A stretch of DNA of 64,000 nt from Ceraceosorus guamensis (lineage: Eukaryota; Basidiomycota; Exobasidiomycetes; Ceraceosorales; Ceraceosoraceae): assembly GCF_003144195.1 (NCBI RefSeq), contig NW_020290013.1, positions 124,001-188,000 on the forward strand, written 5' to 3'. The translations under genes and the position numbers were made by a program. Position 1 is the stretch's first letter. Each line of letters begins with the position of its first letter. This document shows, one piece after another, positions 53,823 to 64,000 of the stretch. A model generated the notes under the pieces. The model had not been told where the DNA came from. It was given only the letters and a program-made list of their open reading frames with translations, and made no database searches.

Positions 53823-54747
53823 CCGCGGTCGAAGCTTGATGAATGTCATGAGCGCCATCCGCAAATGATGATGTGCGCGGAGCGACAAAGGTACGCGCTG
53901 TCATGCTGCTGCCCGCTCGCTGCATGCTGCTGCACTACGCGCTGCCCCGCAATCAGCTAGCTGCTGCTGTATTTTGACGGCGGCGCCGCGCGGCGGCGGC
54001 GGTGAGCACGGAGGCTCGAGCGCGACATTGCAATCACGCGTTCGAGGAATACTCTCGAAGGCGTTGCTTGCATCTCTGATAACTTGCTCCGATCCCCCTA
54101 CGAGTAGTTGCACGCTTCCCCAACAGCTACAGTCGTGGATCTCGTCCATCCACACGGAAAGCTGGCTTTGTGTTTGTAGCTCTTCATAAGCTTCACCCAG
54201 CGTTGATGGCTGTCCGCGACGGTTGTAGTCACGAGCGGAACAGCTCGAGCTTTGCTACATCCTGACGTTCGCTATCCCAGCACGAACGCAATCCTGAACG
54301 TCCTGCTCTCAAGTCTTGCTCCGCTGTGCAGCCAGAGGCGACCACGTACCTCTGTCCTCGCATACCCCTGCCTGCGTGATACCAACCGACGAGTCTGGAT
54401 GACAACCTCCCTCTCGCAGAGCAACTCGTGTCGTAGGAAGAGGATGGACGAGATCGCGGTGAATGCTTGGTGCACTCCGCGCAGCATACAGCCGACCTTT
54501 CCTACCTGGCGGCCAGCTCAAAGTGGAACGAAAGTCGCCCGACAGCTATCAGTCAACAAAACGCATTAGCGCCAGTCGCGTCGCGCCGACCTCCTACACC
54601 TCCCCATCTGGCTCTGACTGGGGTGATTTATGGGCAAAAAACGTGCAGGTCGAAGACATCATGCAATATGCTCGCACATTCAACGAGGGCGAAGCCGCTC
54701 AGAACGAAGCTCGGGTAATAGTGCATCCATTTGTCGAGCCAGCATCG

Positions 54748-54801
54748 CTGGGCCTCTTTTCACAACACTGAAACCTGGGCTTCCTTTCACAACACTGAGA
54801 G
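54748..54801 (+). repeat. Tandem duplication, 27-bp unit
   Basis: CTGGGCCTCTTTTCACAACA and CTGGGCTTCCTTTCACAACA begin the two copies; each continues CTGA. They differ at two positions in 24. In one forward frame this gives WASFHNTET/WASFHNTES. Confidence 0.9.
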
Positions 54802-57562
54802 CATCTTGGGCTATGAGAGCTCCGCGCAGGCGCGGCTTGTGGAGGTCATCGATCGCCACGCTCCTCCGCAAAGCCTGTCAGCGACTTTTGGAGCGATGGT
54901 GACAGCAGGGCAACTTGGTGTTTCCCCGGTGCCGGAGTTACTTCAGCTCAGCTAGGCAAATTTGCGCGCCACGAACGAGAGCAAGGGCCGGCAAGCGACC
55001 CAATTTGGATCTTCGCTTCAAGTTTGGGGCTGCAGGGTCGGAGCTGAGAATGTCGCAGCTCTCACGAAGCGCGCTAGTCGAGGCCTGCCATCCCTCGCCC
55101 CCGCAAAAGGCACTCTAGCTCGTTGCTGTGTCCCAAAGGCCGATGTGAAAGCCGGCCTTGCCGCGGGTCTACCATCTATTGGTTGAGCATACAGTGGTAG
55201 TGGCTCGACCTGGGAGAGAGCGCTGGACCACTTCGCAACAGACTGGCCTTCAGCCTTCTCTTGAAATAGGTGATTGCGGCGCAAGACTCTCGTGTCGGAT
55301 CGACCCACCGCCAAGCAAGCTGCGGACGTGAACGAGGGAGGGCCAATTGTGCGCTCGGCGGGGCTCGGCGGGAGACCAACGCTCATGTATTCGTACCCGA
55401 AAAAGGACAACGATACATTGATACTCACGTGTCCCTGCATGCGTCTCATTCGTCACCACGTCGCGAGAGCACACCACCTCGTCACGGCTGGCTCTTCGTA
55501 CTTCGCGGCTCCGAACGAATCTGGCAAGCAGTGGCTTAGGTGTCTTACACGAGTATATTAGTCCCTCCGGGCCACTCCACTCACTGGCGACCTGCTCGGA
55601 GAAACACGCGCAGTGTGAGCAGCGAAAAGGGTCTCGATGCCGCCAAAACGTTGGGCCGCAGACGGGCTCACTGCATGCATCCGGATGCTTGACACTCAGC
55701 ACTCTTACGCAAAGTCCCGACTAGCCAGTACCGGTACTTGGTGTTCGAGGCTTACCGGTACATCCGACTCCTGACCTCGAGAATTGGCAGGAACGGTTCA
55801 AGGAGGAACGTGCAACCGATTCAGCGTGACCAGCAAGAGAGGCATCAGCTCGTAGAAGAGTCTGTGGTGCGAGGCCTCAGGAGTGAAAACATATGCGACA
55901 AGAGGTGCCGAGCTGCGCTATCAGCCAGCATCAATTCATGCGCCGTCCGCCAAGGTGGGGAGATTGCACAAGTCCGCGGAGGGTGCTCCCACCTGAGCAA
56001 GACATCAGACGGTTATCCGCGGAGACCTGAAAGAGCCCGAGCCTCGGGCCAAAGTCTCGCCGCGGCGCTTCAGATACTTCGCTTTAGGCGGGTCCGCCAT
56101 AGGCTAGTGCCATGCAGGCATTGCAGGCATACAGGTATGCGCACAGGTCTATCAGGGCGGCATTAGTGCGTATCAAGGTGGACCAGCGACTCCGCCTGTG
56201 GAAGAGCAAGCAAAGGGGACATCGGAGGCTCGGCGGCATTGAGGACCTGAGACATTGATTGATCGAAGTTCAGCAGATGCACTCTTGGCAACATTTCAAA
56301 TTCGATCCATCAACTGGGCAAAAGCTTTGCGGCGTCGGGAGCTTCGTGATACTTTCGCGAGACCCGCCCAAGCCGACTTGGTAAGCAGCATGCTGCGATT
56401 CGGCCCCGCGTTGAGGCATCGCTTGTAACAGGAAGGCTGGAACTGCCCTTCAAGGGACGCGGGGCAGACACGACCACACGGTCTTCTTGAGCTCGAGGGA
56501 AAGGCTCCGCTCATCTGGAGACGGAACCTGATGGCCAATTTCAGCCATTTCAGCTGCGTCGTTTTTTCGCCAGCTGTGTGTGTGCGCAGGACACCTCCAC
56601 TGTAGCTGACTGCAAGTTGGTGGACGGTTTCTAGAACACATCCTGAAGCGCAGACTACATGCCGCTAGTTACTGCAGGCGCACGCCGCCCCATGCACGAT
56701 GTTTCGTGATCCAGGGTGGCGTAGAACAGCTTGGCTCACAATTACGCGGCACTGCGCAGCTTTCCCTCGATGCAGTGGCACGCTGCGTGCATGAGAACTT
56801 CAGCTCTCAGCTCTGCCGCGTTCGGACACTCCGAGCTGCACAGTGACCTCTCTCGCACGGCCTGTGCCCGGCGCTCTAACCTGCAAAGGCTGCGTCACCA
56901 GTCGTGGTCGCACGCAACTGATTGCTCATCGATGTGTTGATTATTCAAGCTCCACGACGTCGGCTAGACCATCATGGTGGAAATGTGTCCCACATCCACC
57001 GTCATGGTGCGGACAAACAGTCTAGCGAGATGCGAATGAAATCTCAAATTGGCGTAGCGCTGGCAGGAGGTTTCAATTATTCTCGCTCCCACGATGCGTC
57101 GCTCGACGCGTCGTGCCAACGTGGCAGCATCTGATCGCTCGCCACATTGCCACCCAGACGTTGGGCCAAGAGGGCTGATCTTGGCTACAAAGATCTGCTT
57201 CACTTTTCAGCCTGGTACATGAGGCTGACAGAGATTTTGGCGGGGGCTTGCTCGTCCTCACTTTTACATTTCGCAATAAAGAGTCAGAAGTATTGTTCTG
57301 ACACTCACACGTCTGTCCAGATCGAGCTGCAGCGAATCCGCTTCGCCAGCAGCAGTTTCTGAAAAGCTTACCTGCATTCGCGTATAACACCGTAAGCAAG
57401 GCGTGGCCGGAAATAGGGAGTACTGCTTGTTCATCCCAAACGCCGTTCCTATCGCTGTCCGTTCTCCGTGTACCACCCCTTGAGGGGCCCCCTTTTCACT
57501 GTAGCATAACCACGGGTCGCGCCACAAGCGGGCTGAGCGACGCTGTTCATCTCGTCAGGAGC

Positions 57563-60159
57563 ATGCCACGCAAGAAGTCGATCGAGCCTACGGTAAACAG
57601 ATCGTGTTTACGCTGTAGGCAGAAAAAGCTGCGATGCGATGGTTCCTTCCCCTGCGAGAGTTGCATCCGCAAAGGCGCCGCAGAACACTGCGCTGCACCG
57701 CTCAGAAAGGTCAGGGCCAAGAAAGTCGACCAAGCGATGGCGTATGCTAGACTCAACAACCTTCAGAGCCACCAGCAGCATTACTTCTCTACCATCGCTC
57801 TCGACAACCGCGGCTCGTCGAACGCCATCAACGGCTTCAATCCACCTGCGTCTTCGACCTTTCAACGGAAACCTAACCATTACTCATTCCCTCGTGAGCA
57901 CGATGTCGCCGGAAGGTGGCCTTTGCATCTGGATGCCCAGGCAAGAGTCTATCGACTGGCAGCCTACCGTAGACTCTTGCGATCGAGAGCTCATTGCGAG
58001 ACCGTCTTTGCCGAATTTGTGAGTGTGTAGCCCTAGCACCTCCCCATCTTACCTCGAGCTGATGTATATGTCGTCCCTCTATAGGAGAGGACTCTGCTGT
58101 CAGTCATGCACGATGCGATAGACATGAATCTGCTCCGAAATACAGCGGATCTTCTCTACAAGTTTCCCACCGAGACTGCACAAGCTTCTGATGTCATCGA
58201 CGGGAAGGTGGAGCACATCGCGCTGCTCCTTGCTTGCGTCCGCCTATGCTCCGACTCTCATCCGTCAAATGATCGCGTCGATCCTCGCGAATCTCAAGAT
58301 CTCCTCTTCTTGGCAGAAGAAGCCGTCGATGTGCACAATGCTGGTCAAGTCAAAAGTTTGGCGGGTCTGCAAGCAGGTATGCTTCTTCTGATGATTTACG
58401 AAAGCCAAAAACGCTATCGTGACGGACAGTGGGACAGGCTTTGGGAAGGCTTGATCGGCGCGTGTGTCGAAATGCGTCTTCATGACCTTGCCGGTCATGC
58501 AATGTCTCGCGATGATCCTCAATTCACACACTTCACATCGCGGCAAGAGGAATTTGCGGTCAGAATATGGTGAGTGTGCCCATTTTGTGCAAACGCAGAT
58601 TGGGCTGTAGTCGAGACTAACGGGCGATGATGGTGCTGTGATTACAGGTGGTGGTTTGTCTGTCGCGACTGGTTAACGACGTGCTCACTGAACCAAGCTG
58701 GGTTCAAGACTCGTCTTCCCAGCGACATCGATCAGGACGCGCTCGACCACCCAAGGGTGCTCCAGCTTCCGGCATCCTTACACTACACCCGGGTCGCGTA
58801 CTCTCTCCGACTCATCGACCTCGCCTTCCTCAACTATGAATGGGTTAGGGCACTCAAAGACGCTTCAACGCCCTCTTCCTCCGATTTGCAGCCAGCAGCT
58901 AGACAACGACTGCTCCACCGAGTCCCTCCAATTCTTCAGCAACTCCACCAGCTGTACTTTCGCCCCGACCTCTCCATGCGATTGAAGCAGGAGAACAATC
59001 ATGACAACAAGTCCGCACTCAACGCGGCCGTGATACTTCGCGACCGCTGGTTGCTCTGCCATCAGGCTATGAGTACTCTTGGCAGCATGTACTTGTCCGA
59101 ACGAGCATCTTGGGGTGCTCAGGGGGATTTGACAAGCGTTGCTGCCAGCCTCGTGTCTACTGCTCTCAACTTGGTGGAGAATAATGAGTCAGAGATGGTC
59201 CGACACCTGCAAGGCGCGCCTATCAAGTGAGTGAAACGCACAAGGGCTCTCCAAGCCTGATCAGCGACGAGGAATTGCCAGTAAGAAAATCATCAGCTCA
59301 CCTGAGCGTCCACGTCACCCCTTACAGCATTGGACGCTGGCACCGAGTGCTCGAGGCATGCTACGTCGTCTTGCAAGCTGTGCGCTTAGAGGGCAAGCTT
59401 TCGCGCAGCAGTACGACAGCTCCGCTGCACCGGGTATGGTGCGAGAAGGTGTCGCGCGCTTTGAAGCCCCTCCAAGCCTCTCACCAAGGTGCCTGGGCTG
59501 CCGCTGCGATCACGACTCGCATTCTCAGTGGGGAGAGCTGGGATGCGGCACTACAATCCGCCAGTCGACAAGTTGGCCATGGAAGTCAGTCCTCGCTGCG
59601 CTCGTTGCTTCAGCTTGGCGGCAGAGCTGGATGTATGGACACGCGCAAGCTTCTGGAGCAGCAGTGTGATGTGACTGCTGGCTATATCGCTGCAGCGCCT
59701 CGCTTGAACACCGATTCTGATGCGCATTCGCAGTCCACGGCTCCTCTTGCAAGCTCCGGGGGCGGCTCAATTAGTGTATCGTCCACTCATGAGCTCGGAA
59801 GCCTTCACTACCAGCCTTTCTCACTCGCTCTAGGGTCTTCTACGAGACCAGCGCCAGCGACGATGACCCTCAATTCCACTTCTCTGGCACCCTCATCGAA
59901 TTATGCTAATCGGGCGCCTTCTCTCTTTCTCGAACCATCGGAGTGGTGGGGCTCCACTGATCCGAGTGGTAGCAGCGGCGGATCATGCTCGAGCGACTAT
60001 CAGGCGTATGGAGACAATGCAGCCGAAAATTGGGCAACGGTGCCGGTCGCTGGGCCGGCGGTCCCATTCAACGAGCTGCAGAGGCGTAACGCCTCTTACT
60101 TACCTCACGTCAGCATGCTGGAGCTGGAGAACGACTTCATGCCTTTTCGAGGTTCTTAG
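57563..60159 (+). CDS. Zn2Cys6 fungal transcription factor
   Basis: Four exons (57563-58018, 58085-58569, 58648-59226, 59328-60159), all with GTGAGT donors and matching phases, give 783 residues. The DNA-binding domain is at residues 15-43: Cys15, 18, 25, 31, 34 and 43 with spacing C-x2-C-x6-C-x5-C-x2-C-x8-C and the usual basic stretch RQKKLRCDGSFPCESC. The middle resembles the fungal-specific regulatory region: ESQKRYRDGQWDRLWEGLIG, EMRLHDLAGH, EFAVRIWWWFVCRDW, LHYTRVAYSLRLIDLAFLNY. The last ~150 residues are Ser/Thr-rich and could activate transcription. Such proteins usually bind CGG triplets as dimers; no clear coiled coil follows the zinc cluster here. The target pathway is unknown, and it is not next to a biosynthetic cluster. 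The start is ATG 57563, 14 residues before the first Cys. Confidence 0.9.
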
Positions 60160-61427
60160 GTTCACCGTCATTCCTCTCGATCATCTCAAGCTCTGGCACC
60201 ACCAGAAAAGACGCTGCTAATGAGCGTCCACATTCGTCCCGTTCGCTCGCCGATTTGGCTGGCCGCTGCCCTTTGCATCGCATTTCTTCAATCACCTCTT
60301 GCTGCCTGATCCAAGGTTTTCCTTCTTTCCTGTCATCATCTGCCCTCCGCCTCTTTGACCACTGACACTAGTCGTCACAAAATCGCAAGCTTGCTCTTTC
60401 TTGTCCGGACCCTCTCGTCGCTTCCTTGCATGTCGTCTTCTTCCTACCTCGCGATACCACAGTCATGAGTCTTCTTTTTGCACCTCGTACGCAGCCTTAC
60501 TCCTCTCTCTTTCTACTTGCACGCCTCACGCACAGCAAAGCAATACCTATTTGTTCATTCACTGCAGGATCGTCACCACTCCTGACACTGATAACCATTT
60601 TCATCAAGATGACGAAGATGAGCTTGACAGTCTTGAGTGCGAAGGTGAAGCTAGCCGGCCCTGCCAAATCAAGAATTGTGATAACATGGCAAAAGCTCGA
60701 TCAATGTCGTGCATGGCGTATAAGCTCGAGCACTTCTTTTGGCTGTCAGCATGCGGAAGTCCAAAGTCAAGTATGAAAGAAAGCACAGTAATAATTCACA
60801 GCTGAGTACAAAAAGAAGAAAAGTCAAAAAGAGAAAAAAAAGTGCATCTGTGCTGTCGTACTTTGCGTGGGCTTGCTTCAATGGCGCGGGGCGTGAGAGT
60901 TTCAACTGACCTGGGGAGCCCCTTGTGCTTCGTGTGACGCGCATCGCGGCGCAACCTGTTATCTGCGCAGAGGGGTGAAAGAGGAAGATGGCAGCGTTAC
61001 CAACGTGACTACAATTCTGTGACCCTGCGGAATCGAACCCATACCGCGCGATCCAGCAAGTCGACAATATCCGCGCATGTGCACCGATTCCACGCAAATG
61101 TACGCAACAGCGCCTCACCACTGAGGCAGAAAGCACGTTCGTAACTCGAACACATGTCCGTTGCGCAATATAAATGCTTTCTTAAAATCGAGAACCGTTG
61201 CATCAACGGCCGCGCGATCAGAGTCCACTTTGCAACCGGAAACAGTAGTCACGAGTGGAGCTCGAATCTCCGTAAGCTCTTGCTTTTTCATCAGCACCTC
61301 CACACATCCAGTATGGCGAGCTAGTCGTCAACCTGGACTACAACCACCACCCGTCTGAGCGTGTGCTCGGCGATCTAGCAACCCCACAGGACATGCATAT
61401 TACCGGGCTTGTCCACCCACCTACCTC
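60160..61427. other. Spacer between tandem genes
   Basis: About 1.27 kb on the same strand. The first ~450 bases are T/C-rich and likely the 3' region of the Zn2Cys6 gene. A tRNA-like sequence lies on the minus strand at 61022-61134 and a dispersed 10-mer at 61247. The promoter of the TAPT1-like gene should lie in the last few hundred bases. Confidence 0.5.
61022..61134 (-). other. tRNA-like sequence with good A and B boxes, degenerate cloverleaf
   Basis: On the minus strand TGCCTCAGTGG matches the Pol III A-box consensus with one change and GGTTCGATTCC is a perfect B box, about 85 bases apart. The D arm pairs (GCCT with AGGC around an eight-base loop holding GG). Outer halves GTGCTTT and GGGTCAC pair at six of seven positions if G-T pairs are allowed. 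The T stem pairs at only two of five positions and no anticodon stem could be placed, so no amino acid is assigned. Likely a tRNA pseudogene or tRNA-derived repeat; an intron-bearing tRNA is less likely. Confidence 0.3.
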
Positions 61428-64000
61428 ATGGTTCCCGTGCCAGTGACCCCTCCACACACACCGAAGCGATGGATGGACGAGCCAGACAATGGCACGGAAG
61501 TGGTGGCATCTGCTGATCGATCAGACGAGAATGCCAGCCCGCTATCGAACTGGCAGACCGAGCAAGGAAAGCCGCCTCATAGGTACTCACAGGCACCAGT
61601 GCGGGACGCTCATGGTGGACAAATTCTGGACACGGATGCGGAGCCAAGACACGCATCCACTTCGAGTCAGCGGTTGATGGATTCAGATGATTTGAAACCG
61701 GAGGAGTACCTATCGGATGGAGAATTAGACGCGGGCGAGCAAGATGGGGACGAGCTGTGGGAAGACGAAATTAGCTCTTCATCTGGCTCAGAGTTCGAAG
61801 AGGATGAAAGCATCACGACCAGAGGTGCAACACCAGCAAGGGACGGCACGCTTGAGGAGGGCACATCTCCGAGAGAGCAGAATGCACAGACAAGCAAAGC
61901 GCAAAGCTACAGGAATGCTCTGCAGCAATACAAGCAGAGTCGGAGAGCCCTCATGCTGAGCAACACAGAGCCTACCAGCTCTGCGCACAGCAGTGAGCCC
62001 TCCTTGCCTTTGCAGCATCTCGGCGACGTTGATGAGCGTGCCGCTGGGCGCCAGTATGAGCCTACGCACGAGGCAGGGAGGCGCGTTGCACATGATGACG
62101 CACAACTTCGCTCAATCACGCCCCTGGGCACCAAGGCGTCCTTCAAGAAGGATTTGCAATTGCCCAGCGACCCCTTCTCAAGACTGTCTGAGGCTGTGGA
62201 CGACGCGACTCCAGTCCAGCGGGCACACGACATCCGCTTCGACAAGCTGACCCTTCCTCGCATTGCGAAACCCGCCTCACCTTCGGGTCTAGCCGACTCT
62301 CATCGCGAATCAAATATCGAGAGTGGGTCGAATCGAGCTGACACTCTTGGGGAAGCACATGTACGCAGTGCGCCCAGAGGAGGAGGTGGCGATGTCCGCG
62401 AGGCTACACTTCGTGCGAGCTCTAACGATACGCTCGATCAGAGCCAGGCCCAAGATCCTCGCGGATCGGGAGGCACAAGCAAAGCAGATATACACTCGCG
62501 CGCTCACAGCAGGGAACACCCTGTATCTGCAGCAAACCACTTGCCAGGGTCACCACCAGCATCACATGCCAGTGCGGCATCTGAGCATTTGCAAGAGAGG
62601 AATCAGCCTCGAGCCGGATCGTTCTCCCAGCAGGAAGGCGCAGTCACGCCCCGCACGCACTCGCCCCCCTCCGCGTATCACTCAGACGAGTCGATTGTGT
62701 CGGATACCTCACGCCTCGATGCTGAAGCTGTTCACTGGGAGGCGCCACGCCGCGATGACGTCAAGCATCTAATCGTGGAGCCGAACACTCCTCTCGCAGC
62801 CAGGCGCGCTTCTCCCATCGAGGTCTCGACTCCTCGCCCATCATCGCACTCGCAGTCAGAGGCTGCTCTGAATACACTGCCACTTGTGGGCTCTCAGTCT
62901 TCCCTGAGTTTGTGGGATTACCTTCGAGAAGAGATCGTTGCCACGGACTTCGACTCCACACAGGAAATGAAGTGGGAGCGCGTAACGAATTTCATTGCGA
63001 TCCCCTTCTGGATGGAAAAGGTGAGTGATCTTTGGTAGATGCCCGCTGCGATCTCACGACTCACTGTGGAGGACTCCATCACCACTACAAGATCATGGTC
63101 TTTGGCATCGCTGTCTGCCTCGACTCTTTCCTCTACACCTTCACGATCCTACCTCTCAGATTCGGTGTGGCACTGTACGTCTGGACGGCGAACCTGATGA
63201 GGTGGTGCTTGGGCGGCGAACGCCGATACCTCCACTCGTCGCACAAGTGCGACCTTCTCAAGGCGGCTCTGATCGTGCTCTCTTGCTACATCCTCTCGCG
63301 AGTGACAGACGCAAGCAAGATGTACCACAGTGTCCGAGGGCAAGATTTCGTCAAGCTCAGCGTCATTTTCAACGTGCTGGAAATTGCGGATCGCCTCTGC
63401 TGCTCATTCGGACAAGATTTGCTCGACAGTCTATTCTCCCGAGCGACTTTGGCGCGACGGAAGGACGGCAGGCAACCCTATCTTCGACCGACTGGCTTCT
63501 TTCTGCTATCTCTTGCGTACATCCTGGCGCACACTTTCGTGTTATTCTATCAGCTCGTCACTCTCAATGTTGCGATCATGAGCTACGACAATGCTCTGCT
63601 TACACTGTTGATATCCAACCAGTTCGTCGAAATCAAGGGAAGCGTCTTCAAGAAGTTCGAGAAGGAGAATTTGTTCCAGCTCACTTGCGCTGACATTGTT
63701 GAGCGCTTTCAACTTGGGTTGATGCTGTCCGCCATTGCACTGCGCAACCTGATTGAGATATCAGGCATCAGCGCCAGCATCGAGGGAGGAACAGGGCCAC
63801 TGCCGACGAGTTTCACAGTGTTTCCAAGCCTGAACATGCTGGAAACCATCATCGTGCCGGTCGCAATCGTTCTCGCATCGGAGTGCATAGTCGACTGGCT
63901 TAAGCACGCGTTTATCACAAAATTCAACCACATCAGACCAGCAGTCTACGGACGCTTCATGGACGTCCTTTGCAGAGACCTCGTCGCTGGACCTGGCTCA
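61428..64000 (+). CDS. TAPT1/Emp65 family membrane protein (5' part, cut by window edge)
   Basis: Exon 1 (61428-63020) encodes 531 residues from ATG 61428; a 71-base intron (GTGAGT...CAAG) leads in phase 0 to exon 2 (63092 onward, open at the edge). The N-terminal ~480 residues are acidic, Ser-rich and disordered. The family domain starts at LWDYLREEIVATDFD and continues ERVTNFIAIPFWMEK, CLDSFLYTFTILPLRFG, several membrane helices (e.g. KAALIVLSCYILSRVTDASKM), NVLEIADRLCCSFGQDLLDS, LAYILAHTFVLFYQLVTLNV, SNQFVEIKGSVFKKFEKENLF and DWLKHAFITKFNHI. Yeast Emp65 forms an ER complex with Slp1 that protects folding soluble proteins; human TAPT1 is needed for ciliogenesis and bone development. The C-terminal end lies outside the window. 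834 residues are visible. Confidence 0.93.

Larger units (their letters stand above)
53559..57562. other. Gene-poor interval (4.0 kb)
   Basis: No coding region could be supported. Contents seen: a TATA-like site for the NDPK-like gene, a G/C palindrome-like word near 53980-54002 (GGCGGCGCCGCGCGGCGGCGG), a 27-bp tandem duplication at 54748-54801, several short frames at 54250-54960, a TACCGGTAC pair (55729, 55755), and the upstream region of the Zn2Cys6 gene at the right end. Confidence 0.5.

Noticed and set aside
55738-56166. A 142-codon frame in the 53.6-57.6 kb interval
   Set aside because: It starts at TTG, is Arg-rich as expected from GC-rich DNA, and shows no family motif.

Overview
The window looks like nuclear DNA of a basidiomycete fungus, most likely in the Ustilaginomycotina (smut lineage). 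The support is: GC-rich sequence; coding exons interrupted by short introns (about 65-120 bases) that nearly all begin GTGAGT, GTGAGC or GTAAGT and end in AG; long Ser/Pro/Ala-rich disordered proteins; strictly fungal families (SVF1, ChAPs, Zn2Cys6 regulator, EF-hand MscS channel); and intergenic spacers with many TCACGA/TCGTGA words. The lineage call is an inference from style, not from a marker gene. No transposon, retroelement, CRISPR array or rRNA was recognised.

Layout, left to right. 1-2599 (-): 5' part of a USP16/45-type deubiquitinase that runs off the left edge. 2600-5440: gene-free, low-complexity rich (CT microsatellite, CG runs, A-rich tract, tRNA-like fragment). 5387-5764 (+): remnant of a DUF4188-like domain. 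6109-7641 (-): charged protein with a SURP-like motif. 9962-14994 (+): very long protein ending in a UBE3D/Ipa1-type HECT-like E3 domain. 15387-17168 (-): Ser-rich protein with a possible ubiquitin-like C-terminus. 17169-22967: a 5.8 kb gene-poor interval. 22968-26069 (-): YTHDF-type m6A reader. 28473-30143 (+): L-threonine aldolase. 30910-32596 (+): SVF1-like ceramide-binding/survival factor. 33540-36584 (-): EF-hand MscS channel. 38557-42772 (+): large disordered protein. 43472-46685 (-): ten-exon ChAPs exomer cargo adaptor. 48351-51038 (+): protein with a long charged helix. 51348-53558 (-): NDPK-like pseudoenzyme with tandem repeats. 53559-57562: second large gene-poor interval. 57563-60159 (+): Zn2Cys6 transcription factor. 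61428-64000 (+): TAPT1/Emp65 membrane protein, cut by the right edge.

The genes do not form a metabolic cluster; most are housekeeping or regulatory genes arranged as convergent and divergent pairs. A loose theme is ubiquitin biology at the left end (deubiquitinase, HECT-like ligase, possible UBL protein), and membrane/lipid/trafficking in the middle (SVF1, MscS, ChAPs, TAPT1). The least understood items are the NDPK-like protein with its repeats, the 1,240-residue extension joined to the HECT-like domain, and a 10-mer (AGTCACGAGT) found at least nine times, every time between genes.

Exon boundaries were derived by hand from splice signals and reading phase. They are consistent for the deubiquitinase, YTH, threonine aldolase, SVF1, ChAPs, the 1,382-residue protein, the Zn2Cys6 factor and TAPT1 genes. 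Junctions remain unresolved in the SURP gene (around 6778-6895) and the HECT-like gene (13875-14328).
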